Positions 9,143 through 16,159 of a DNA stretch of 64,000 bases are shown in pieces. The stretch covers positions 1-64,000 of the forward strand of contig CAVPBZ010000008.1 in the NCBI GenBank assembly GCA_963702235.1, given 5' to 3'. Each line of letters opens with the position of its first letter. Position 1 is the first letter of the stretch. The DNA comes from PALSA-505 sp963702235 (GTDB taxonomy: Bacteria; Actinomycetota; Actinomycetes; Streptosporangiales; Streptosporangiaceae). The notes below the pieces were generated by a model. It had not been told where the DNA came from. It ran no database searches and saw only the letters and a program-made list of their open reading frames with translations. The translations under genes were made by a program, and so were the position numbers.

Positions 9143-10255
9143 ATGGAAACCACCGCCGCAGTCCTCAATGAGCTGGGCGCGGAGCTCAGCCTGGAGCACG
9201 TTCAGCTGGACGGCCCCCGGCCGGACGAGGTGCTGGTCCAGATCGCCGCCGTCGGCATCTGTCACACCGACATCGCGACCCGCGACGGGGCGCTGCCCTT
9301 CCCGCTGCCCGCGGTTCTCGGGCACGAGGGCAGCGGCACCGTCGTGTCGATCGGCAGCAACGTCAGCAAGGTAAAGCCCGGCGACCCGGTCGCGATCAGC
9401 TTCGCCACCTGCGGCCAGTGCCCCGCCTGCGCGGCAGGCAGCCCGTCGTACTGCCACGGCTTCATGGCGCTCAACTACGCAGGGACCCGGCCTGACGGCA
9501 GCTCGGTCATCACCAACGCGGCCGGCAACGTCGGCAGCAGCTTCTTCGGGCAGTCGTCCTTCGCCGCTCACGCGATCACCCATGAGCGCAACCTCGTCAG
9601 GGTGCCCGACGACTTCCCGCTGGAACTGGCCGGCCCGCTGGGCTGCGGCATCCAGACCGGCGCCGGGGCGATCATGCGCAGCTTCAGCGCGCCGGCCGGA
9701 TCCGGGGTGCTGATCATAGGCGGGGGGTCGGTCGGCCTGTCGGCTGTCCTCGGCGCGGTCGTCCAGGGCTGCGATCCCATCATCGTCGCCGAGCCGGTCC
9801 CCGGGCGCCGGGAACTGGCCCGGACCCTCGGCGCCACCCACGCCATCGATCCGGCGGGCGGCCCGGCCGCCGAGCAGGTCAGGGCGCTCTTCCCGGCAGG
9901 GGTGCAGTTCGCCCTGGACACCACCGGCCTCGTGCCGGCCATCTCCGGAGCCCTGGGCGCCCTCGGCAACCAGGGCGTGCTCGGCCTGCTCGCCATCCCG
10001 GCCGATCCCGCAGCCGCGCTGCCCGTCCCGCTGCTCCAGGGCCTGGTCCTCGGCCTCACGGTCAAGAACATCATCGAGGGCGACAGCGACACCGACACGT
10101 TCATCCCGCAGCTGATGCAGCTCTACCTCGACGGCAGGTTCCCCTTCGACAAGCTCATCACGACCTTGCCCTTCGAGAAGATCAACGACGGGATGGCCGC
10201 CCAGCTCAGCGGCGAGGCCGTCAAGGTCGTCTTGGTTCTCGACCAGGCCGGCTGA
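9143..10255 (+). CDS. Zinc-dependent alcohol dehydrogenase (aryl/allylic alcohol type)
   Basis: A 370-residue medium-chain dehydrogenase. Catalytic zinc ligands Cys40 (GICHTD) and His61-Glu62 (GHEGSGTV) are present, as are the four structural zinc cysteines 90, 93, 96 and 104. The Rossmann motif is GGGSVGLSAV. ATG 9143 follows a strong AGGAGG. The long form resembles XylB/benzyl or geraniol-type dehydrogenases rather than ethanol dehydrogenases. Located between the aldehyde dehydrogenase and the P450, it should oxidise the alcohol formed by the P450. Confidence 0.92.
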   Translation: METTAAVLNELGAELSLEHVQLDGPRPDEVLVQIAAVGICHTDIATRDGALPFPLPAVLGHEGSGTVVSIGSNVSKVKPGDPVAISFATCGQCPACAAGSPSYCHGFMALNYAGTRPDGSSVITNAAGNVGSSFFGQSSFAAHAITHERNLVRVPDDFPLELAGPLGCGIQTGAGAIMRSFSAPAGSGVLIIGGGSVGLSAVLGAVVQGCDPIIVAEPVPGRRELARTLGATHAIDPAGGPAAEQVRALFPAGVQFALDTTGLVPAISGALGALGNQGVLGLLAIPADPAAALPVPLLQGLVLGLTVKNIIEGDSDTDTFIPQLMQLYLDGRFPFDKLITTLPFEKINDGMAAQLSGEAVKVVLVLDQAG

Positions 10256-10267
10256 GAGGCGGACGTC

Positions 10268-11569
10268 ATGACGGCTACCACCGATGCCAGCCAGGACTAC
10301 CTGATCCCGGACGAGATCGCTCAGCACGCGGTGCTGCCTGCCTCCTACGCGGACGAGGAGAGCAAGGTCTACCCGGCCTATGCGTGGCTGCGGAAGAACA
10401 ACCCGCTCGGCCTGGCCAGGCTGGACAACTACGATCCGCTGTGGCTGGTCACCAAGCACGCCGACCTGTTCGAGGTCGAGCGGCAGCCGGAGCTTTTCAC
10501 CAGCGGCGTGCTGAACGCCATCCTGGCCGATCAGCCGGGCGACGCCTTCATCCGGGGCATGACCGGCGGCTCCTACCGCACCTTGGACGTCGTCGTCTAC
10601 ATGGACCCGCCCGAGCACACCAAGGTCCGCGCGGTGGCCAACAAGTGGTTCATGCCGCGCAACGTCCGGCGGTACGAGGCGCAGATGCGCGAGCTGGCCC
10701 GGCAGGCCGTGGACCGGGTGCTGGCGATGGACGGCGAATGCGACTTCGTCAAGGACTTCGCGCTCGGCTACCCGCTGCACGTCATGATGAGCCTGTTCGG
10801 CGTGCCCGAGCAGGACGAGCCGATCCTGCTACAGCTGACGCAGGAGTTCTTCGGCGTCCACGACGACGAAGTCGGCCCGCAGCAGCCCGCGCCCGATCCG
10901 GACGCAGCCACCCGGGCCTTCGCCGCGGCGGCGCAGGGTTTCTTCAGCTACTTCAGCGCCCTGAACGCCGACCGGCGGGCGCATCCCAGGGACGACCTGC
11001 TGTCCCTGATCGCCAACAGCGAGATCGACGGGGAGCCCATCCCCGAGCGCTACGCCAACGGCTGGTACATGGCCGTCGCGACGGCAGGACACGACACCAC
11101 GGCGTCGTCCATCTCGGGCGCCGTCTACGAGCTGGCCCGCCGCCCCGACCAGCTTGCGAAGGTCAGGGACGACCCGGCGCTGATCCCGGGGCTGGTGGAG
11201 GAGAGCGCCCGCTGGGTGTCGCCGGTCAAGCACTTCATGCGCGCGGCGAGCCGGGACACCGAGCTCCGGGGACGGCAGATCAAGGCGGGCGACCGGCTCA
11301 TGCTGCTCTACGCCTCCGCCAACCGCGACGAGGAGGTGTTCTCCCGCCCCGACCGGTTCGACGTCGAGCGGGAGATACGCCACGTCGCGTTCGGGACCGG
11401 CCCGCATGTGTGCGTCGGCATGCATGTCGCGCGGCTGGAGATGAGAGTCCTCTTCGAGGAGCTCCTGCCCCGGATCCAGGGAATCGAGCTCACCGGCGAG
11501 CCGCGATGGCTCAAGACCAACTTCGTCGGCGGCCTCAAGAGCATGCCGGTCAGGCTCATCCGAGCCTGA
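10268..11569 (+). CDS. Cytochrome P450, CYP108 (P450terp)-like
   Basis: A 433-residue soluble bacterial P450. Oxygen-activating I-helix AGHDTT (273-278), K-helix EESAR and heme ligand Cys382 in FGTGPHVCVG are present. From memory, the stretches DGECDF..., GVPE-DEP-LLQLTQ-FFGVH and TNFVGG-K correspond closely to P450terp (CYP108A1) of the pseudomonad alpha-terpineol pathway, and the neighbouring alcohol and aldehyde dehydrogenases reproduce that operon's logic. No ferredoxin or ferredoxin reductase lies nearby, so electrons must come from partners encoded elsewhere. Substrate is likely a terpenoid or other branched/aromatic methyl compound; this is inference. Confidence 0.93.
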   Translation: MTATTDASQDYLIPDEIAQHAVLPASYADEESKVYPAYAWLRKNNPLGLARLDNYDPLWLVTKHADLFEVERQPELFTSGVLNAILADQPGDAFIRGMTGGSYRTLDVVVYMDPPEHTKVRAVANKWFMPRNVRRYEAQMRELARQAVDRVLAMDGECDFVKDFALGYPLHVMMSLFGVPEQDEPILLQLTQEFFGVHDDEVGPQQPAPDPDAATRAFAAAAQGFFSYFSALNADRRAHPRDDLLSLIANSEIDGEPIPERYANGWYMAVATAGHDTTASSISGAVYELARRPDQLAKVRDDPALIPGLVEESARWVSPVKHFMRAASRDTELRGRQIKAGDRLMLLYASANRDEEVFSRPDRFDVEREIRHVAFGTGPHVCVGMHVARLEMRVLFEELLPRIQGIELTGEPRWLKTNFVGGLKSMPVRLIRA

Positions 11570-11623
11570 CCGCACGCGACCGCCGGCATCAACCGTGGGA
11601 ACCCCAACGGAGTGGAGCATGAG

Positions 11624-11785
11624 ATGGCAGAAGGCCGAGCCGCTACGACCCAGTCGAGCGTCAACGGAGACGCCACCGGCGGCACGGTAGCGCTGCTCGC
11701 CGTGGTGGCCATACTGCTCGGCCTGCAACTGGCCGCGGCGGCAGCCGCATCGCCGTCCGCGGCGCCAGTGTCGCCCGCTTCATGA
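11624..11785 (+). CDS. Possible small single-pass membrane protein
   Basis: A 53-residue open frame starting at ATG 11624, behind GGAGTGGAG, 54 bases after the P450 stop. After a polar N terminus (MAEGRAATTQSSVNGDATGG) comes one hydrophobic stretch of about 22 residues (TVALLAVVAILLGLQLAAAA), then an Ala/Pro/Ser tail. A second ATG at 11619 opens a different, non-hydrophobic frame that stops early, so 11624 is preferred. I recognise no family. It could be a membrane-anchoring or P450-associated peptide, or a chance frame. Confidence 0.4.
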   Translation: MAEGRAATTQSSVNGDATGGTVALLAVVAILLGLQLAAAAAASPSAAPVSPAS

Positions 11786-11957
11786 GCCGACCCGGCGGAG
11801 CAGGCACGCTGGCAGAACTTGCCGAGCATTGCTGGTCACGTGCCCTGATAGGGCGACCGATCGAGGCGACCGTACGGCGCGGAAGTACCGCAACCGGCCG
11901 GGACGGGAGCACGGTCCTGGCCGGGGCGGGCCGCACGACAGCCCCGCTCTCGGCTCC

Positions 11958-12653
11958 TTACAAGCTGGGGATCGTGGCGGCCGCGAGCCCGGGGCCGAGG
12001 GGGAACACCCCGATTGCTTCGAGCAGTGCGGAGACGGCTTGAGGGCTGCCGGCGATGGTTAGATCGGGTTGCTCGGCGTCGCGAGCCCCGGGAAGACTGG
12101 TGAGGAACCTCGCCAGCGCCGGACGGGTGGTCGTGATCGTCACGTCCGCGTCGTCGGTGTCACCCCGGGTGAGCGCCCAACCGTGGCCGTCGAATGCGAG
12201 CACGAACGCGTCTCCGCCGGCGACGCGAACGAGCCAGCGCGCCGGGCTGATCGTTATGCCGGCCTCCTCGAGCATGACCTGCAATGCCCATAGCAGGTGT
12301 TCGGGGTGAGTGGGTTCTGCGGGCTCGGGAGGCCGCAGTGCGTGGCGCAGGCCCCATAGCATCAGGCGTTCCAGGACGGGGACGAGTTCCTCGCCGGCGG
12401 AGGTGAGCCGGTACCAGACCTCACGGCGGCCAGGCTCGCGGTCGGCGACCACGATCCCTTCCTCCTCGAGGTCGCGCAGGCGCCGGGTGAGTGTCTTGGG
12501 GGTGATGCCGCCGAGCGAATCCATCAGGTCGGTGAATCGGCGCGGACCGTGTGCCAGGTCGCGCACGACGAGCAGCGTCCAGCGATCCCCGACCCGCTCC
12601 AGCGTCCTGGCCAGCAGGCAGAAATGGCCATACGTCTGCGTCCGCCTCTCCAT
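11958..12653 (-). CDS. HxlR-family regulator with C-terminal SCP2-like domain
   Basis: A 231-residue repressor/activator. Residues ~1-100 are an HxlR winged helix (CLLARTLERVGDRWTLLVVRDL, then RFTDLMDSLGGITPKTLTRRLRDLEEEGIV). Residues ~135-225 (GDAFVLAFDGHGWALTRG...DLTIAGSPQAVSALL) resemble an SCP2/sterol-carrier-like domain that could hold a hydrophobic ligand; this two-domain layout is common in actinobacteria. The start is ATG 12653; upstream in-frame codons would cross the operator. It faces a methyltransferase gene across 276 bases holding three GATAGTA-type sites, so it probably controls itself and the methyltransferase. Confidence 0.85.
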   Translation of the reverse strand: MERRTQTYGHFCLLARTLERVGDRWTLLVVRDLAHGPRRFTDLMDSLGGITPKTLTRRLRDLEEEGIVVADREPGRREVWYRLTSAGEELVPVLERLMLWGLRHALRPPEPAEPTHPEHLLWALQVMLEEAGITISPARWLVRVAGGDAFVLAFDGHGWALTRGDTDDADVTITTTRPALARFLTSLPGARDAEQPDLTIAGSPQAVSALLEAIGVFPLGPGLAAATIPSL

Positions 12654-12662
12654 ACCTAAGGA

Positions 12663-12681
12663 TACTATCATAACGATAGTA
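12663..12681. promoter_or_regulatory. HxlR-type operator, promoter-proximal to the regulator gene
   Basis: TACTATC-ATAAC-GATAGTA is a perfect inverted repeat with seven-base arms, ten bases upstream of the HxlR start codon. The same GATAGTA half-site recurs on the methyltransferase side. Autoregulation by the adjacent HxlR protein is the simplest reading. Confidence 0.65.
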
Positions 12682-12762
12682 GCTTTACCTGGTGACGGGC
12701 GGGCGGCGCAGGAGGGCGAGCGTTTACCGCGACCTGAGATGGACTTGACGGGCATTACACTT

Positions 12763-12785
12763 AAGATAGTATCTTTGAGATAGTA
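12763..12785. promoter_or_regulatory. Second HxlR-type operator with repeated GATAGTA half-sites
   Basis: AAGATA-G-TATCTT (12763-12775) is a perfect odd palindrome, and GATAGTA occurs at 12765 and 12779, 14 bases apart. The site lies on the methyltransferase side of the divergent region and shares its core with the operator at 12663-12681. Confidence 0.55.
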
Positions 12786-12929
12786 ACATAGGAGCGCCCG
12801 CCAGGCGACCAGCCTGAGGTCATCGCCGATCTCCTCAAGCGGTCTACCTGAGCAACTGCCCGCCCGTTGCAGTAGGGCGATGACCCAGTCCTCACCTCCT
12901 GCCCGCCGCCAGACCCGAAAGAAGCAGAG

Positions 12930-13742
12930 ATGAAAGACGGCGACATCGACGCCCAGTACTCAACCGGACTGTCCCGGCACAACATCGAGCAAGCCCTCAT
13001 CGCCGCCGGCAAGGACCTCGATCACCTTCAGCCCGCGGACCTCGGCATGCTCGAGGACTTCCACACCATGGGCCGGATCGCCACAAGCCAGCTTGCCGAT
13101 CTCGCCAAGATCACAAGCGAGGACCAAGTGCTCGACGCCGGCAGCGGGATCGGCGGGACGGCCCGTTTCCTGGCCGGCCAGTACGGCTGCAAAGTAACCG
13201 CCATCGACCTGACCGAGGAATACTGCGAAACAGCCCGCTGGCTCGACCGGCTCGTCGGGCTGGACGACCGGATCTCCGTCCGTCAAGGGAACGTCACCGA
13301 TCTGCCTTTTGCCGACGCCACCTTCCAGTTGGTCACCAGCCAGCACGTTCAGATGAACGTCCCCGACAAGGCCCGCCTCTACGACGAAGCACGACGGGTG
13401 CTCGTCATCGGGGGCCGGCTCGCCATCTGGGACATCACCGCCGGGACGCCCGGAGAGCTCGACTATCCACTTCCCTGGGCCGACCGGCCCGAGCGCAGCC
13501 ACCTCGCCTCCGCCGACCGGCTGCATGCCGCTGTTGAGTCCGCGGGGTTCGCAGTCGACCACTGGAACGACCTCACCGCCGAGGCGGTCCCGCTCATGGA
13601 GGCGGTTCTTGCGCTCCCCCCGAGCCCGCTGGGGCTGCACGCTTTTGTCGAGGACTTCACCGAGAAGGCACAGAACCTCACCCGAGGTCTTGCCAGCGGG
13701 CGGCTTCGAGTCATCCAGGGCATCGCGCAAGCGGTCGCCTGA
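12930..13742 (+). CDS. Class I SAM-dependent methyltransferase
   Basis: A 270-residue methyltransferase of the UbiE/sarcosine-methyltransferase-like group. SAM-binding motif I is VLDAGSGIGG (about 67-76), followed by an acidic end of beta-2 (VTAIDLTEEY), motif II-like NVTDLPFADATFQLV and the post-motif VIGGRLAIWDI. The N-terminal segment (STGLSRHNIEQALIAAGKD) resembles enzymes acting on small amine or polyketide-like substrates, but the substrate cannot be told. ATG 12930 is preceded by AAGAAGCAGAG. It is divergent from the HxlR regulator and has a leader of about 140 bases after the GATAGTA operators, which suggests induced expression. Confidence 0.87.
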   Translation: MKDGDIDAQYSTGLSRHNIEQALIAAGKDLDHLQPADLGMLEDFHTMGRIATSQLADLAKITSEDQVLDAGSGIGGTARFLAGQYGCKVTAIDLTEEYCETARWLDRLVGLDDRISVRQGNVTDLPFADATFQLVTSQHVQMNVPDKARLYDEARRVLVIGGRLAIWDITAGTPGELDYPLPWADRPERSHLASADRLHAAVESAGFAVDHWNDLTAEAVPLMEAVLALPPSPLGLHAFVEDFTEKAQNLTRGLASGRLRVIQGIAQAVA

Positions 13743-13856
13743 GCCGTCGCATTGACACGGCCGCGCCGGCGTGCGGCGGATAGACGAGGTGCCATCGGGA
13801 GGGAGTGAATGCTGGCGGCCGAAGCGAGAATGGCCGCGCATCAGGGTTGCCCGGGG

Positions 13857-14030
13857 TTACCGGGCTTGCCGCCGCCCGGGCCGCCGCCGCATCCGGAGGG
13901 CGGCCAGGAGAAGGGCGCCCACCAACACGACAATGCCGATGAACAGCAGGTACAACAGGCCCTTCACGACTACGCCGACGATACCCAGAACGATCGCCAC
14001 AATGACCAGGAGTAGAAAGAGCGCAATCAT
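13857..14030 (-). CDS. Small hydrophobic membrane protein
   Basis: A 57-residue protein whose ATG (14028-14030 on the minus strand) follows GCGGAGGATC. The sequence is almost all hydrophobic, with two membrane helices (MIALFLLLVIVAIVLGIVGV and LLYLLFIGIVVLVGALLLA), then a strongly basic tail (RMRRRPGRRQAR). It matches the short 'hydrophobic protein' type common in actinomycetes, often near stress genes. It sits 24 bases downstream of a PRC-barrel gene on the same strand and may be co-transcribed with it. Function unknown. Confidence 0.72.
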   Translation of the reverse strand: MIALFLLLVIVAIVLGIVGVVVKGLLYLLFIGIVVLVGALLLAALRMRRRPGRRQAR

Positions 14031-14054
14031 CCGATCCTCCGCTCAGCCAGCGGC

Positions 14055-14411
14055 TCAGCGACGGGCCAGCCGCCGCTCACCCCCACCGCCCGTCTCGTAG
14101 GTCAGCCCGTAATGCTTGAAGATCGCCTCTTCATCGCCTGCGGGCAGCTCGCCGTCGGTGCCGATCGACGGGGCATCCTTCACTTGCTTCTTGTCATAGC
14201 GGACCTTGAGGTATCCCGGACCCACCGTCGCCTGGTCAAGCGGCACGAACACGAGCCGATGCCGGGTCGGCAGGCCGACCCGGACCGTGCCGAACGATGG
14301 CAGGTCGGTGCCGGTGTCAACGTAGACGGCTTCCAGCTCGCCGATCTTGTGGCCGTCAGCGTCAACCACGTCGTGGCCGCGCCATTCCCGGATATCGGCA
14401 GCCTCGAACAC
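14055..14411 (-). CDS. PRC-barrel domain protein
   Basis: A 118-residue protein whose N-terminal two thirds form a PRC barrel: DVVDADGHKIGELEAVYVDTGTDLPSF, then LVFVPLDQATVGPGYLKVRYDKKQV. The C terminus (EEAIFKHYGLTYE) is the usual actinobacterial extension. The GTG start at 14411 is supported by GGGAGGAAGG nine bases upstream. PRC barrels occur in photosynthetic reaction centre H subunits and in RimM; the free-standing actinobacterial versions are linked to stress but have no firm role. It is followed by the small hydrophobic protein gene. Confidence 0.85.
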   Translation of the reverse strand: MFEAADIREWRGHDVVDADGHKIGELEAVYVDTGTDLPSFGTVRVGLPTRHRLVFVPLDQATVGPGYLKVRYDKKQVKDAPSIGTDGELPAGDEEAIFKHYGLTYETGGGGERRLARR

Positions 14412-14572
14412 CCCAGCCTTCCTCCCGCGGCGCTACACCGCCGCTTTGCCTAACATAACTCACGCCGCCACTTCACCACGCGAGCAGGCGCAGTCGCCAG
14501 CCGGGTGCTTCAGACAGCCACTGCGCTGGTGACCGCCCCTGCAGGCGGCGGTGCTCACACTCTGGCGCCCGA

Positions 14573-15541
14573 TCAGGTGCCGAGGAAGTAGTCGTTGATG
14601 TATTTCTCTCCCTCGTCGCAGAAGAACGTGACGATGTGCTGGAGCTCCGGGTACCGTGCTCGGAGCTCACGGGCAGCGACGAGATGCGCGCCGGAACTCG
14701 GGCCCACGAACAGCCCAAAGTCGCGGGGCAGGCGGCGCATCTCGCTGATCGCCGCGTCGCTGTCCACCGTGACTATCTCGTCGATGATGTGCCGGTGCCT
14801 GGCGAAGATGCCAGGGACGAAGCCGTCAGAGATGCCCTCGATCAGGTGCCGGCCGACCTCACCGCACATCAGGATGCACGACTCGTTCGGCTCGACGGCG
14901 ACCACCCGGCAGGACCGGTTCCGCTCGCGGAAGCACTGGCCCACGCCGACGATGGTCCCCCCGGTGCCGACCCCGCCGACCACGGCGTCCGGAACCGCGC
15001 CGTCCGGCAGCTGGGCGAGCGTCTCCGGACCTAGCCAGGTGCGGTTCTCCTCAACATTCCACTCCGAATCGAATTGCTGCGGCGCGAAGTATCCCGGCTG
15101 GCGGCCGAGTTCCCGGACCTTGGCCAGCGCGTCATTGACGTGGAAGTCACCGAGCGTCATCACCTGCGCGCCGAAGGCCCGCGAGATCGCCTGCCGCTCG
15201 CCGCTCATCCCGTTCGGCATGACCACTAGCATCCGGTAGCCCTTGACGGCCGCGACCATGCTCATCGCGTTTCCGGTATTACCGCTGCTTGCCTCCACGA
15301 TGGTGTCACCCGGCCGCAGCAGCCCCTCCCGCTCGGCACGCTCGATCATGTACTTGGCGATGCGCGCCTTGATGGATCCGGAAGGGTTAAGGTACTCGAG
15401 CTTGACCCATATCCCGTCAACCATGATCAGCGGAGTGTTGCCGATCGCATCCAGGATCGTGCCGCCGGCTGGCGGGACCAAGCCTGCGGCAGGCTCCCGC
15501 GACGCAGGCACCACAGACCGCGCCCCGCTCCTGACATTCAT
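14573..15541 (-). CDS. PLP-dependent cysteine synthase / beta-substituting enzyme
   Basis: A 322-residue fold-type II PLP enzyme. The PLP lysine is Lys58 (NPSGSIKARIA), the substrate loop is SSGNTGN (85-91) and the phosphate loop VGTGGT (191-196). Family members swap the beta substituent of O-acetyl- or O-phosphoserine to give cysteine, cystathionine or unusual amino acids such as 2,3-diaminopropionate. The usual CysK loop sequences are partly replaced (for example FHVNDALAKVRELG, RHLIEGISDGFVPGI), so it need not be a housekeeping cysteine synthase. It stands just upstream of, and divergent to, the ATP-grasp/esterase operon, where a dedicated amino-acid supplier would make sense. That link is inference. 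Confidence 0.85.
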   Translation of the reverse strand: MNVRSGARSVVPASREPAAGLVPPAGGTILDAIGNTPLIMVDGIWVKLEYLNPSGSIKARIAKYMIERAEREGLLRPGDTIVEASSGNTGNAMSMVAAVKGYRMLVVMPNGMSGERQAISRAFGAQVMTLGDFHVNDALAKVRELGRQPGYFAPQQFDSEWNVEENRTWLGPETLAQLPDGAVPDAVVGGVGTGGTIVGVGQCFRERNRSCRVVAVEPNESCILMCGEVGRHLIEGISDGFVPGIFARHRHIIDEIVTVDSDAAISEMRRLPRDFGLFVGPSSGAHLVAARELRARYPELQHIVTFFCDEGEKYINDYFLGT

Positions 15542-15609
15542 GACTGCACCCTATGCGCGCGTGCGCTGAAACACCTGATCCGCCAGCCCTTCGGGCCGGA
15601 CAGGGGGCG

Positions 15610-15785
15610 GCATGCCGGGCGCCGCGCCGCCAGCGCCGCTTGCCAGGTCCCGCCGATCAGCCAGCCCGCCGCGAATGGCACGCCCAGCGACACGACGCAC
15701 AGGGCCGGGAACGCCGCCGAGACGGCCCGCATCGCGGGATCGGCCAGCAGGTCGGGGGCGTACCTGGAGGGCGGGGTCGCCGTCG
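15610..15785 (-). pseudogene. Fatty-acid desaturase remnant
   Basis: Reading the minus strand gives TPPSRYAPDLLADPAMRAV, then SAAFPALCVVSLGVPFAAGW and LIGGTWQAALAA. This is clearly related to the internal part of the intact desaturase at 62162-63271 (LQRYAPDMLADRSMRRVASA, FPALCAVSLALPCVIGWALG). No start, histidine boxes or C terminus remain. It abuts the cysteine-synthase-like gene on one side and an ATP-grasp remnant on the other. Confidence 0.7.
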
Positions 15786-16007
15786 GAGATTCTCACGGCC
15801 CGCCAGTCGCGTCTCGGCCCAGGCCGAGAAAGGGTCGGCGTCGGTGGCGTAGTTCATGAGGCCGACCATGCGCCCGCCGGGTGGCCGGGCCGCGATCTCG
15901 CCGAACACCACTTCGCCGTCGGCCTTGCGGTACCACTCCATGTGGGTGAGCCCGTCGCGGATCCGAGCACCTTCAGGACGGCTGCGCCGAGCGCCTGGCC
16001 GCCGTGA
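15786..16007 (-). pseudogene. ATP-grasp ligase remnant, frameshifted
   Basis: The minus strand encodes HGGQALGAAVLKVLG and, after a one-base shift, RDGLTHMEWYRKADGEVVFG and EIAARPPGGRMVGLMNYATD. This is homologous to the metal-binding end of the ATP-grasp gene on the opposite strand (ATHMEWFSGPKGLKFSEIGC, RPPGVGAWDLYSAGNEIDVY). Only about 70 codons survive, with a frameshift near 15961 and an abrupt junction with desaturase sequence near 15786. Confidence 0.7.
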
Positions 16008-16076
16008 AGATCAGGTGCGTCCAGGGAGCGCAACGGGGAAGAGGCCCGTTTTCCCGCCCGGGCTAACATGCCAGGC

Positions 16077-16157
16077 ATGAACGTGGTCTTCGTCGAGCCG
16101 TTCTTCCCTTCCAACCAGCGCCACTTCGCTCGCGCCCTGGCCGAAGTCGGCGCCTGT
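16077..16157 (+). pseudogene. Detached N terminus of the ATP-grasp gene
   Basis: ATG 16077 opens MNVVFVEPFFPSNQRHFARA followed by LAEVGA, the typical first strand and helix of the pre-ATP-grasp domain in this family. The frame is then lost near 16150, where sequence matching a much later part of the same domain (LWVDRIEATIE) continues in another frame. An internal deletion that removed most of the first ~100-residue domain explains this. Confidence 0.6.
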
Positions 16158-16159
16158 GG

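Noticed and set aside
9128..10780. Long open frame on the minus strand over the alcohol dehydrogenase and P450 genes
   Set aside because: High GC leaves few stops in the antisense frame. The plus strand encodes two recognisable enzymes with motifs, and the antisense product is low-complexity and Arg/Val/Gln-rich. The same applies to other long antisense frames (for example under 34834-36369, 38075-40129 and 42080-43756).
11786..11957. Overlapping plus-strand frames after the small membrane peptide gene
   Set aside because: They are Arg/Gly/Pro-rich, lack ribosome-binding sites and look like random GC-rich translation.
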